In this document: positions 9,241 through 20,462 of the stretch, piece after piece
Layout: every line of letters starts with the position of its first letter
How positions within the stretch are numbered: the stretch's first letter is position 1
From: Zygnema cylindricum
Taxonomy: Eukaryota; Streptophyta; Zygnematophyceae; Zygnematales; Zygnemataceae
Direction: 5' to 3'
Length of the DNA: 29,499 nucleotides
NCBI GenBank assembly: GCA_037447655.1
Contig: JBBHKE010002816.1
Span: forward strand, 128,796-158,294
Program-made: the position numbers and the translations under genes
Notes under the pieces: model-generated
Told to the model about the DNA's origin: nothing
Seen by the model: the letters and a program-made list of their open reading frames with translations, nothing else
Database searches by the model: none

Positions 9241-10690
9241 GATTTCTTAATCTTTTTTTTTTTTTTTGTATTGTTTTACGCAACTATTTTGAAACATGAC
9301 CGACAATGTTTTTACAATTTCGAGGTTAACAAAGCAGCAATTACGAGAGAAAACGACAAAAAAAAACTCGGGCGTTTTACTAGAATAGCGTTTTACGGAG
9401 CGAAAAATGCATCTTCTTGTCAAAGAAAAAAAAACAAAATAAAATAAAATGGGAGAGCGATTGAATGGATTTCTCAAAACATTTCTATGAAACTATACAA
9501 AAATATGAAGAATTGAGTATCGAGTAAACCTAAATAAAAGCCGGAAAAACCGGAATGTTGTCGTTTCTGATGCTTATTGTAGCATTATTACAATGCATGT
9601 AACCATATTTGAGTATTTGAACTTTTGAAGCTGAGAGAGAATTCAAAACTTGCTTCATACGTTTTTGTTTCAGTTTTCCATATAGTTCAAAAGTGCGAAA
9701 AAGTGCAAAAGGTGCGAAAAGTGCGGAAACGCTATATCTATTTATTGTACGAGTTTTCACGTTTAGTACGCATATAAAACGTGCGGAGCACATATAGTGT
9801 TTCCATAACTTTTTGTACTTTTTAAATTTAGGCGGGAGCTGATTAGAGCTCCAAGATTCCTATTAACCTATTATTCCCGTTACGAAGAATTAAACTGACA
9901 CGCAACTGCCTGCCAGATCATGCCACGTGGAATTCGTTTTGTCACCGTCCGCAGGACCATGAGACGATTAGGCGTGGGAATGGCTGTCAATAGTACAAAG
10001 CCTTTTATTTTTGTCGTTTTTTGAACCATAGTAGTCTGGTACGGCGAGGACACAGCCGAGTTTCGCGGTGGCCGTTCGCAAATCTGAATAATTGTACGGA
10101 GTCATCAGAATTCAGTCGGTCAAGCCAGGTACCGTACGGTTCCGACCATCTGACGGAAATGCCAGGTTAGGAGACTGTGAAAGACGGCCGGCCGGCAAAT
10201 GTGTCTATTTCCACCGGAAAGTCAGATTTTACATACGTTTCATCGAAAATGCTATTTGCTGTCCTTTTATCAAGGAGCAAATCTTGGCCGTCCGGACGAC
10301 CTTTTTTGGATAGGGCACAGACGACATTTTTTCACTTCTTTTTTTCGTTCGAAAGATTTTGTCAGAAGGTTTTCTTACACCAACGGTGATATGGCCAATA
10401 GAAAAACAAATAGAGATTATTTCCTGCCTTTAAAAGGATCAATCAAAAAATTTGAAGCCATCATGACCATGGAAAATAATAATTGAAGAGAACATGACAC
10501 AGAAATTTCGTTGCATTCAGTCGTGAAGCTATGAGTCAACATCTAGCCGGCAAATAATAACCGGCAACGTTTGCCCACGCGGTCGGCAATGTGTGTATAA
10601 GAAAATGTCGGTTGACAGCGGAATGTTCGCAGCCACTCTCCTGCGTAACGAACACCAACAAATGTCGTTGTTCAGTTTTGGAGTTACTCG
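9241..10690. other. Intergenic DNA, no supported gene
   Basis: Short open frames only. It includes an iterated AAAAGTGCGAAAAAGTGC stretch (about 9690-9725). From about 9900 it becomes GC-richer with GCCGGC and GTACGG words typical of the transposon-derived region that follows. Confidence 0.4.
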
Positions 10691-13584
10691 CCTTAGGGTA
10701 CGTCCCCATGTATTAAAGTATCTACTTTTCTCTCTCTTTTTGCCCTAAAATTCAGGGAACTTTGACAAAAACTTTAGCCGTACGAGAAAATCATTTTACC
10801 AAAGTAGAGTGAACGTCAATTCATACTTTGGATATACGGTGTTTGTCGTCATGTGAACGCATTTGGCGTTTTCCCTTTTTCGACCCCCGGGCAAGAGAAT
10901 CCAGCCCAAAAAAAAACTTCATCCAAAATCACCTCGAGGGGATGATTTTAGTTCAAGTAGCGCCCAAACAGCGAATGAAAAACGACCCACGTACGCGCCA
11001 CAAGAGTGGGAAAATTTGAGGACAAGGGAGAGTCCTCGCTATTTTTATCCGTGCCCGTCACGAGCATGTACGAAAAAAAATTGCAGGGGTCTCGGACCTA
11101 CACTTTCATTCATAGGGTCCTTTGCAAAATTTTGCGCCGTCGTCGCCTCCGCCCTCTCCCTTTCACACCATAGCTTTTATCTCATACTTTTTAGAATGAG
11201 ACACGACAATATTGGTATAAAATGAAAGATGTTTTAAAAATATTATTTTTGACAATTTTTAGGTTTTTTTTTAATGGCAAGTCGAGTGAGGAAAGTAGAA
11301 AAAACGAAATCGGGAAACCATGGCCGAAAGTTATTGAATCGGTGATGTCGACGTTGTCACAAGTGAGCATGACGTCACAATGTCACCAAACCCTAAACAT
11401 CTACTATTTCACAAAAGGGAATTGATCATGGCAGTGATTGTTTTGGTTGCGCACAGTCACTTACGTCATTTCGTCAAAAAATGTACGTTTGAAGTACACA
11501 TTGGTACAAGTAAAGTACCGTTGAGTCTAAATTTGACGGTCAATCGGTTGGACAGTTTTGACTTTCAAATAATTGTATCAACCGCTTAAAATTTTGTCGC
11601 GCCTGCAAACGTCGACCGTCATAATAAAATTAGCGATTCACACAGCCGGCGAACATTTACGGTAACAAAACAGCGGCAACCACATGTAAATAAAAGTGTC
11701 GCAGACAGTCACTTTTTGTCGTTTCATGAGCCCCACGGTGAGAGCACTTAGCCGCAACATTTCCTCGAAATCGACCAATGTGTGATTCGTACAAATAAAG
11801 TACCGTCATACAAATGAATATCGCTCACACCAAACCGAACCGACACAAAAGTACAGTACCGAATGAAACAAAACATAACAGACGCAAACCGAACAAAACA
11901 TTTGACAGCGCGATTTCGGCCGACGCCGATTCGCCCAATATCCTAACATTTCGCTGCAAATGTCAGAATGTTAATCCGTAGATAGTGTGGCTCAATTTCG
12001 TCGCGCGTGACGACGCGCATTTTTTTCATTTAATTTCAATTGATACTTTTACGTCGGTTCGTTTTATTAGTGTACAAAGTTTATTTCTTTTCGTGCGTTT
12101 TAATAATTCCGTACAACACTTGTAGTACTCCGGTTTAAAGAGGTTTCGTTTCACTTTGCGTCCAAGTTCGTTTGGACGATATCCATAGTTTTGATTTGTA
12201 GTTGGGCGTAGTTCGAGGCTTTAGCGTCTAGGTTAGTTTGTAGTGTTTCAATAGTTTGGTTTTGTTGCACTTGCTTTCTTTATTTCCTTTTTAGCTTTTC
12301 ATGGATTTTTATTGTGTTTTTAGTTCTTTAGGATTTTGGTCTTTAACCTTTGTTGGTCATCAATACTTTTTAGTGACAATCATGTTTTGTACTTTGATGG
12401 TATTACCATCGCGTTATTGGAAATAAAATATTTTCAAGTTCAATGTAACGCTTAGGGTGTGTCTCCATGTACTTAAAACTTAGAGAAATAACTTTATTTT
12501 TTAGCGCAGATCCGGCGGACCCGGATTTCGAGTGTCCTTATGTGTAACAACGACATAGTTACTTAAAGGTGTGACGATTATATACGCTGACAATGCCTGT
12601 GACGGCCGTCAACGTCTACAATCCCTGTGACGGCTGTCAACGTCTACAATTTGTGATGACGCACGTTATTTTTTGTAGGTGCTTGTGACGTCGCATGAGT
12701 TTTCGTGACATTGTACGTGCATTGAAGAAGATGCATTTTGCCTTTGCGTCGCTTTTCCGCTCGACGTGAAATGGCATCGGAATCTTGAGACCCCTGGCGA
12801 AATAAAATCCGTATTCGGCGCAAACGGACAAAACTTAACAAGTTGTGTACTTTGCCTCGTCGTACCTGAACGCAAACGGACAAAATATAACAAATAGTGT
12901 ACCTTTCGCCGTCGATTGAATTCCTTTTAAATTCCTGTAATTTTTTTACACGTGCCAATACGTGTTCCTATTTCTTTTTAGAAAATAAATTGTTTTAAAA
13001 CACATCTTCCCTGTTTTTTAAAGAAAAGTTTGAAGATGACGTTTTTTGGCGTGGCCGTGGGTCGAAAAACACAAGACGACAACATTTTGTACATTCTAAA
13101 TTCGATGATGATGCAAAATGTACTTTTACTTTTTTATATTTTTTTGTACGGTTGAAACTTACGCGGTACGGCTCTAAGTTTTACAGGAAAACGACAGAAA
13201 AAAACCCTTACTTTGGCACATGGAGGCGCACCCTTACACGATTAAATTTCAATTTTGCGGCTAAAAGCTCTCACCGTGGAACTCAAGTAACGACAAAAGG
13301 TGACTGTTTGCAACACTTTTATGTACATGTGGTTGTCGCAGTTTTGTTACCGTAAACGTTCGCCGGCTGTATGAATTTATAATTGTATAATGACGGTCGA
13401 CGTTCGCAAGCGCGGCAAAATTTTAAGCGGTTGACACAATATTTTGAAATTCAAAGCTGTCCAACCGTTTTACCGTCAAATTTATACTCAGCGGTGCTTT
13501 ATTTGTACCAATGTGTACTTCAAACGTACAATTTTTGACAAAATGATGTAACTGACTATGTTCAACCAAAACAGTTACTGTCAT

Positions 13585-14006
13585 TAGTGTTGGGTATCGA
13601 GGACCTTTAGCCGAAATTCGATATATATATCGAATTTCAAGTACCCGATAATCGATATATCGCTTCGATATATCGAAAACCAAATCATCGCGATATATCG
13701 GCGATATATCGCCGATATATCGTATCGCCAATATATCGAACCATAAAAAAAATGAAAATTTTCATTTTTTTTTTCAAACACCCCCCCCCCCCCCCGCGCC
13801 CTCAGGGGGGGGGGGGGGGGGGGGGGGGTGGTAAATGCCCGTACGATTTTCCGTACTATGACTGTACGGACACCCATTTTTGCGATATATATCGCGATGG
13901 TTTATGTTGGTCCCGGTACGATATATCGAGGAATCTGCTCGATCGATATTCGATATATCGAATATCGAAATTATCGCGATATGAATTTACCCGATACCCA
14001 ACACTA
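13585..14006. mobile_element. hAT-like short non-autonomous element, copy B, with 8-bp target duplication
   Basis: Terminal inverted repeats TAGTGTTGGGTATCG and CGATACCCAACACTA are exact at the ends. The identical 8-bp flanks ACTGTCAT (13577-13584 and 14007-14014) are a perfect target-site duplication, diagnostic of hAT-type insertion. It is 422 bp with no coding capacity. The interior consists of TCGATATATCG-type palindromes on both sides of a central C15 / G24 hairpin. Related to the copy at 4035-4468 by its termini and interior style. Confidence 0.85.
13781..13828. repeat. C15-spacer-G24 inverted homopolymer
   Basis: Fifteen C (13781-13795), nine bases, then twenty-four G (13805-13828) at the centre of the hAT-like element. 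It can fold as a GC hairpin or as G-quadruplex/i-motif. Exact lengths may be affected by sequencing error. Confidence 0.85.
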
Positions 14007-14461
14007 ACTGTCATGATCAATTCCCTTCACAAAAATCTAGACGTCTACCACTGTCGCTGTTTTTGTTGGCGTCACTAATCGTCGGAAGTTTCGTAGTCGG
14101 CTTCAATCGTCACAAGTTGTACCTACGTCTACAACCGTCACATTTCAAAGTTCCGATTTCATTTTCGCACATAGGGACGCTCTTCAAAGTAGTACGAAGA
14201 ATCTTTACTACAGTCCAAAATACTTTATCAAAGTACCGATTACATGGTGACGTACCCTTATTAATTTAACGAAGGTTTTCTCAAGCGAAACCCTAGAACC
14301 TTTCACTCTCTTTTTTTTTTTTTTGTTTTTTTTACCTCAATTAAATTGTCATGTTTCACGCCTGTTCCTACAAGATTTAGTGTGACAATGTACTTGTCCA
14401 GATGTGTGTACATCAGCCAAGCGTCGTCACGTCACACGTCACTACATTAATGGCGACACTA

Positions 14462-14670
14462 CACCGTGAATCGCTATTACCGTCAACGTCTCTAATTGCG
14501 GTACCCCGTTTTTTTACCCAAATTCTCAAATAGAGTTAATAATAACCCTTTAAAAAATCAAATTAGAGAAAATGATTTCCCTCAAAACCCTCAAATTCCC
14601 AAATAGCGTAAATAACGCTAATTGTTTCATTACTCTATCTATTTCATTACGCTAATAGCGATTCACGGTG
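14462..14670. mobile_element. TA-flanked short inverted-repeat element, copy 1
   Basis: Ends CACCGTGAATCGCTATTA and TAATAGCGATTCACGGTG are exact inverted repeats flanked by TA on both sides (14460-14461, 14671-14672), as for Tc1/mariner-derived MITEs. 209 bp, non-coding. The interior differs from the copies at 15380 and 19235. Confidence 0.7.
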
Positions 14671-15379
14671 TACATGTTGGATCTCATTGGATCACAAAAT
14701 TAAAACAGGCTTCGTTTTTGACGAGAAGACCCGATTGGATAAACCGGGCCAGATAAAAGAGAAGAGAGACTGGACCGTACGAATTTATGACGATTCGTAC
14801 AGGAAATTAGCCCCCGGCCCCAAGCAAATGGCGTAGCTTTTCCCAATTTGACGATTTATTCTGTAATTTATTAATGTAAGGGCTGCGGCCCATGTAGGCA
14901 TCTTTCGGGGTTAACACTGGAAACATTTCTCAATGATTGGGCAGTTTTTGTCCCGTTGTCGGTCAGAAAATCAATAAAAATAGTCATAAACTGACCCGAA
15001 AAAAACAACAGACGGCCCTAGCCCTGACGTCATCACTTTCTTGATTTTGTAGGCAAAAAAAATCAAAGACACATTATTGATGACTTTTAGATTTTTGTCT
15101 GGCCGAGATTATTTTTTGCCACATGTAACAACTGGCGCAATTGTACGTCAAAACAATTAAAATCATCTTGACCGTCGATTTTGAAAAGATACGATTTTAT
15201 TAAGTACACATACCTTGGTGGACAAGCGTCTGACAACTGTCTCGTCAGCTTCAACACTTTTCCAACCACTCCGAGACCGTATCTCGGACTCTCAAACCGT
15301 ATTGGACGGTCAAAGATTCGGCTTTGACCGTAAATTGCGCCAAATAGCCGACCGCCTATGGCGCATTTTGTCGGCACTA
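14671..15379. other. Transposon-region DNA without a recognisable gene
   Basis: Contains GACCGTC and GTACG words as in the neighbouring elements. A 96-residue minus-strand frame at 15087-15377 has no motif I recognise. Confidence 0.35.
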
Positions 15380-15597
15380 CAACCTTGAATCGTTATTAGC
15401 GTCAATCTTTTTTTCGCCTCTTAAAACATCTTTTCTCCGTACACACTTGTCGGATTTTTAATTTGAGACCGCCAATCGGAAGCTGAGAATGTTTCCTTTC
15501 AATCGCAACCGTCAAATCCACAACTGACAGTTGTGTACGGAGAAAAGATGCTTTAAGTGGCGAAAAAAACATTGACGCTAATAACGATTCAAGGTTG
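15380..15597 (+). mobile_element. TA-type inverted-repeat element, copy 2
   Basis: Ends CAACCTTGAATCGTTATTAG and CTAATAACGATTCAAGGTTG are inverted repeats. Sub-terminal blocks (ACATCTTTTCTCCGTACACA and its complement) extend the arms to about 80-100 bp. Left flank TA, right flank GT. The loop reads GAGACCGCCAATCGGAAGC then TTTCAATCGCAACCGTC. Confidence 0.75.
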
Positions 15598-16855
15598 GTT
15601 GTCTAGAATCAAAATCTCACGGCTAGGATGTTGTGTTGACTGACGTTTTTGTCGGTGACGTCACGAGGTTAAGGACACGGCCCTTAGGAAGCTGTACGAC
15701 GCAGTAGACAAAAGAGTGAAAAGACAAAACATGAACGGATCTAGAATATCTTTTTGCAAACTGGATGTACAAAATCTGAAAGAAATAGTGACGTGGTTTG
15801 TTTTTGTCCACTTAAGTTTTGATATCATGTGTCATCCTGCCATGAGCGGATGATATCGTCAGCCACCGACCTATTTATGTACGGTAATCTTAACTCTGTA
15901 CCTTCTTTGCCCATTAGGCCAGTTTCGAAGTCAGGGCATGACTCGTTTTTTTTTTCGGGCAGCTTATGACCGAAAAAATATAAGACCAATCCCGTTGGAC
16001 CATTACACGAGTCAAAAAACTTTCATTTTGCGCTTTAACCCGACGATGAGACCATTGCACAAAAAAAAAAAAAAAAAAATCGGGGTCAAAATTGGGGGCC
16101 ATTTGCATCGCGACATGGTTCGTACAATCAAATACAAAAAAAAAAAAAACGGGAACAGGACAGAATATCTAAAAAATGTTTTTTTACGCCAGCTTTAGGA
16201 CGAATCAGTTTCCTGTTTTCTGAGAAAAAATTCTCAAATCACGCCCGTTTAATATTTCTTTTTCGACAGTAAAACTGCACCTACACGCGGCTGGACCCTA
16301 ACCGGTCACCTAAAATATTAAATAATTCACCGGCTTCCTATTATTGAACTTTTGGTTTTCAATTTTTTCAATTTTTGCGGATCATAGAAAGATCGTTTTT
16401 GAAGGTCTAATTTTAACATTTTGATTTTAACTAAAACGTAAAATGGCCTTAACCCTAAAAAATGATTCTGACCTGGATAGCAAAAAATCGCCCAATCTTT
16501 GAAAATTTGAAATCAGCCGAAAAACAGTGTAGCCCGTAGTCCCAAACCGTACAGACCTTACGTACAATTTATTCCGTACATACCGTACGTACCGTACGTA
16601 CGAAATTTCAACTTTCAAATATAGGAGACCGGTTGTACTTTCCAAGTCCCGTACGATCCTGACGAGAAAATCTTTTTGGCGCATGCAGAAAACGACAAAA
16701 ATGCCGCCCAGAGTATTAATGTCTCCAAGTGAATCGTCACGTTATCTCGCTTCACTTCCCGATTTGTCGTTTTCGAAAGACCGTTACTGGGGAAGGTCGT
16801 ATCCGCCTCCAATCAAAACCACATTCGTCACTCGTACTTTTTTAACGATTTTTTT
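15598..16855. other. Transposon-region DNA, no supported gene
   Basis: Includes poly(A) runs at about 16061-16078 and 16137-16149 and a palindromic CGTACGTACCGTACG block at about 16566-16602. A plus-strand frame around 16683-16850 (MPPRVLMSPSESSRYLASLP ...) has ordinary composition and sits just 5' of a long CT tract. It could be an exon but nothing identifies it. Confidence 0.35.
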
Positions 16856-16856
16856 C

Positions 16857-17067
16857 CCTCTTGTCTCCAATCTGTCGTCTCCCTCTCTCTCCTCATTCTC
16901 TAGTCTAGTGTCTAACTTTTTCTCTCCCTCTCTCTCTCTTCTCCCCTCCCCTCTCTCTCCTCCCTCCAGATTCCATTTTGTAATATAGAGGAAGTCACTT
17001 TTTCTTCCTATCGTTTTCAACCTGGATTCGTATTTAGGAAAACCCATCTTAATCCTGGAAAGTTGTA

Positions 17068-17102
<35 letters not shown>

Positions 17103-18417
17103 TCTCTCTCTCCCTCGCCCGCACTATCTCCCTCATCCTGTCCCTCTCCCTCTCTCATACCATCTATCTCTTCCTGTCTCTCTCCCTCATTATCTCCCTC
17201 TCGCTGTCCCTCTCCCGATCCCTTTCCTCTCCTCCTCCCTTTTTCTCTCCCTACCCCTCTCCCCCTCTCCCCCTCTCCCCCTCTCCCCCCTCTTCCTTAT
17301 CCCCCCCTTTCTCCATTGTCCCTCTTTCCTCTCTATCTCCTTCTCCCTTTCACTTTTCCCTTTTTTTTCCTCTCACTCTCCCCTGTCTCTGCCTCTCCCA
17401 TTCTACTCCTCTCACTTCCTCTCCCTTCCCCCCTTGCCTGTCTTCACTACATCGCTCTCTCTCTTCCTCTCTCCGTCTCCCCCTCTTCCTCTCCCCCTCG
17501 CCTCCTCCCCCTCTCCCGCTTCTCCCCCTCTTCCCCCCTCCCCCCCTCTCTCCCCCTCTTCCCCCTCCCTCTCCCCTCTTCCCCTCTACTCTCCCTCCCT
17601 TTCTCCATTGTCCCTCTTTCCTCTCTATCTCCCTCTCCCTTTCACTTTTCCCTTTTTTTTTCCCTCTCCCTCTCCCCTGTCTCTGCCTCTCCCATTCTAC
17701 TCCTCTCACTTCCTCTCCCTTCCCCCCTTGCCTATCTTCGCTACATCGCTCTCTCTCTTCCTCTCTCCGTCTCCACCTCTCCCTTCCCCCTCTCCCCCTT
17801 CTCCCCCTCTTCCCCCCCTCCTCCCTCTCTCCCCCACTTCCCCCTCCCTCTCCCTTCTTCCCCTCTACTCTCCCCCCTTCTCCTCCACCCCCGCTCTCCC
17901 TTTCTCCCCTCTCTCCCCCTCTCCACCTCTCCCCCTCTCCACCTCTCCTCCTCTCCTCTTTTCCCCTTCTCCCTTTGTTCCCCTCTCCCTTCCTCCCCTC
18001 TCCCTTTTCCCCCCTCTCTCCTGCTCCTTTCTCCCCGGCTCCTTCTCTCCTCCTACCCCCCATTTCTCCCTCTTCCCCTCCACCTCCCTCTCTCTCCTCT
18101 TCCCTCCCACTCCCTCTCGCCCTCTCTCCCTCTCTCCTCGCCCTCTTGTCTCCCTTTCCCTCTCCCTCTCCCTCCCCCTCTCCCTCTCCCTCGCCCTCGC
18201 CCTCTCCCTCGCCCTCTCCCTCCTCAACCTCTCCCTATCCCTCTCCCTCTCCCTCTCCCTCTCCCTCCCCCTCTCCCTCCCCCTCTCCCTCAACCTCTCC
18301 CTCTCCCTCCCCTCTCCCTCTCCCTCTCCCTCTCCCTCGCCCTCTCTCTCTCCCTCGCCCTCGCCTCCCTCCCTCCCTCCCTCCCTCCCTCCCTCCCTCC
18401 CTCCTCCCTCTCCCTCA
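16857..18417. repeat. Long CT-rich simple-sequence block
   Basis: About 1.5 kb of CTCTCCCTCTCCCTC-type pyrimidine sequence, broken by unique sequence at about 16975-17070. A 240- to 260-bp unit beginning near CATTGTCCCTCTTTCCTCTC recurs (about 17314 and 17608), showing tandem duplication. Pro/Ser/Leu-rich plus-strand and Glu/Arg/Gly-rich minus-strand frames are artefacts of the repeat. Confidence 0.9.
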
Positions 18418-19234
18418 AAATACAAAATGGTACACCTTGTCTAGGTAGTCTATGTTTTCAGATTTTGTCTCCATGTGGGAAGCGTTAAACATGAGTTCGA
18501 TCCACACTATTTGTGGTGTTGCATATAAATGGGTCCAAAGCATCTTGTGATATCTTTGCGGTCAAAACTCTATATCAACTTTTCCCTTTTCCCTTTCATT
18601 GGTATTATATATTTATATTGATGTATTGATTGATATTACCACGAGTGTGTAATCTCTATAACAACCAAGATTTCGCGTGGTCGTTTGTCGGTTACACAGT
18701 GTAAATGTCCCGTGCGCATATTACGCACGGTATAAACTAACGAATACTACGTACGGTACGCATCAAACGCTTTTGAAAAGTTAATAAAATGCGTACCCTG
18801 CTTTGTACCCGTACATTATTTTTACACTTACGTACAGTGTCCGTCTATGTTCGTACATTTTAGGGTTATTTAGGGGATTTTTAGGGTTTCCAAGGTACAT
18901 TGCCGTACGCTCCTTTTTATTTCAGTACGGCTTGCGTAGATATTCCGTACTCTTAGGTTTGTTAGGGCACACTTTCATACAATTTCGGACATTTCTGTTA
19001 AATTTCCGTACTTTTTAAGATTTTTAAGGATTTTCTAAGATTGCGCTTTCCGTACGTTTTGTACATGGCCGTACAGCGAAATTTACACGAATTTTACGAA
19101 AAGTATGAAAAAGACGAATTTTACGTAGTTTTCGTAAAAAAGTCGAAATCCGTACGAATTGGACATCAACGCCTACACTAGTAAAGATTTGTACGGTAGA
19201 ACAGGACAAAACATTCGCATTATGGTGGATAGTA
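18418..19234. other. CGTACG-rich intergenic DNA
   Basis: No gene seen. From about 18690 to 19210, GTAC occurs at least eighteen times, many as CCGTACG or CGTACA, together with TTTTAGGG words. Probably old transposon sequence. Confidence 0.4.
18496..18575 (+). repeat. Dispersed repeat TGATCCACACTA..ATGGGTCxAAxCATCTT, copy 1
   Basis: Shares CCACACTATTT, GTGTxGCA(T/C)ATxAATGGGTC and AAxCATCTT in order with 20388-20462. A shorter match to the first part lies at 20509-20540. Identity of the parent element is unknown. Confidence 0.55.
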
Positions 19235-19451
19235 CACCGTGTATCGCTATTAGTGTGAAAGTTTTTTTCGACAATTAAAACATCTTTTCTCCGTACACAC
19301 TTGTCGGATTGTCAATCTGATGGTTGCGATTGAAAGGTAAGATTCTCAGCTTTCAATTGGCGGTCTCAAATTGAAAATCGGACAACTAAGTACGGAGAAA
19401 AGATGTTTTAAGTGGCGAATAAAAGATCAACACTAATAGCGATACACGGTG
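19235..19451 (-). mobile_element. TA-type inverted-repeat element, copy 3, opposite orientation to copy 2
   Basis: Ends CACCGTGTATCGCTATTAGT and ACTAATAGCGATACACGGTG are flanked by TA on both sides (19233-19234, 19452-19453). 217 bp, almost the same length as copy 2. The loop is the reverse complement of the copy 2 loop (GCGATTGAAAGG then TTGGCGGTCTCAAATTG), so the same element inserted in the other direction. Confidence 0.8.
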
Positions 19452-19990
19452 TACTGTACTGTACTTCATGTTGGCGACGTTTTTTTCGTTCCAAGTACGT
19501 CTTTTGGAATATGTGTACTCGAATCCTTGGTTGTCTAATAATATTCCGTACATGCCAGCACGACATGACGAAGAGCCGTCAGATATTGCACGAATCTTTT
19601 TGGCGCTTCAAACTTTTTCTTGGAAACGTCGTGGCGCGCCGCCTTTTCGAGATTAGATTTCGTTTTTAAAGAACAGTATGTGACTCATAATGACACGTGG
19701 CAACATTTATGTCCCGGAGATGACGGGCGCGTCATTTTTCAATTTATTTTGATGGTGTAGACTGTAGACTAATGGCTGCACCAAGATCCAAGATTTAAAA
19801 AAAAAAAAAAATGGAGTTTGGGGGTGCACGTGGCAATAAAGCATCTGTTACACTAAAAAATAATAATTTTTTCTTGGATCCGAGAAGAAAACTGGCATGG
19901 AATCGCCTCTTTATGTAAAAAGTATATATTTTTGATAAACGAAATACCTAAATCCACGTCAAATTCGATTATTTTTTATCATGTGGTACA

Positions 19991-20065
19991 GATTTCCTAA
20001 GCCAAAAAAGTACAGGATCTGTAAAAAGATTTCCTAACCCAAAAAAGTACGGAATCTGTCGAAAA
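19991..20065. repeat. 37-bp tandem repeat, two copies
   Basis: Units start at 19991 and 20028 (GATTTCCTAASCCAAAAAAG then TACxGxATCTGT). A related inverted segment at about 20129-20180 (TTTCTTACAGATTCTGTACC) makes the whole stretch a weak hairpin. Confidence 0.65.
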
Positions 20066-20387
20066 TTTATTAAGTGTTCAGATTCTGATAAAATTTTGTC
20101 AGGTGCGTTCAAGATTTTGTGCGGCAAAGGATTTCTTACAGATTCTGTACCTTTTCTATTTGTGAATCTGTACGGAATACCAAAAGACAAATGTTCTCGT
20201 ACGGCTGTTTAGATTCGTTTTGGAATGCATAAACTTTTTCGAATTTTAAACCTTGTTTTGAACGTTTTTGTTGTTCAAATTTGTCCGAATTGAGTAAACG
20301 ACAAACGAGTAGGTCAAATTTCTATTGTTATAGAGATTAACTCTGCATGGTTTTGTCAGTCCCCGTTTTCAGTTTTAAACTTATTTA

Positions 20388-20462
20388 TCCACACTATTTT
20401 AAGTGTGGCACATGAATGGGTCTAAACCATCTTTGTTGACCATTATGGTCACCACTATAACC
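20388..20462 (+). repeat. Dispersed repeat, copy 2 (partial third copy at 20509-20540)
   Basis: Same ordered words as 18496-18575: ATCCACACTATTTTAAGTGT, GGCACATGAATGGGTCTAAA, then CCATCTT. Lies in the spacer just upstream of the chitin-binding protease gene. Confidence 0.55.

Larger units (their letters stand above)
11395..14047. mobile_element. Long inverted-repeat element interrupted by a hAT-like insertion
   Basis: The left arm at about 11395-11763 is matched in reverse complement by 13250-13584 and then, after skipping 13585-14014, by 14015-14047. Shared landmarks in order include GGGAATTGATCATG, TTTGAAGTACACATTGGTAC, AAATTTGACGGT, GTCAACCGCTTAAAATTTTG, GCCGGCGAAC and CCACGGTGAGAGC. Arms are about 350 bp with a spacer of about 1.5 kb and no transposase, typical of a foldback-like non-autonomous element. 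The match resumes exactly after the hAT element, which proves the order of insertion. Confidence 0.75.
10695..14258. mobile_element. Nested set of elements with shared AGGGTRYGTCYCCATGTA ends
   Basis: An 18-bp terminal-like motif occurs four times in a nested, inward-pointing arrangement: forward at 10695-10712 and 12454-12471, reverse-complemented at about 13218-13234 and 14241-14258. This suggests an outer element of about 3.56 kb (with a later insertion) and an inner one of about 0.78 kb. I could not find clear target-site duplications, and no transposase frame is visible. The motif sharing is clear; the element boundaries are inference. Confidence 0.45.

Noticed and set aside
10092-11425. 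Series of short plus-strand frames around 10.1-11.4 kb
   Set aside because: 60-120 residues, overlapping in different frames within element-derived DNA, with no transposase or other motif I can recognise.
15087-15377. 96-residue minus-strand frame
   Set aside because: No recognisable domain; it overlaps the TA-type element boundary region and has the word composition of repeats.
16683-16860. Possible exon MPPRVLMSPSESSRYLASLP... before the CT block
   Set aside because: Composition is plausible but there is no family match, no clear partner exon, and the frame runs on into the CT repeat; kept only as a note.
17316-18488. Very long Pro/Ser/Leu-rich frame (390 residues) and Glu/Arg/Gly-rich frames on the opposite strand
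   Set aside because: All frames on both strands are open because the DNA is a CTCTCCC repeat that lacks stop codons; no domain, start context or splice support.
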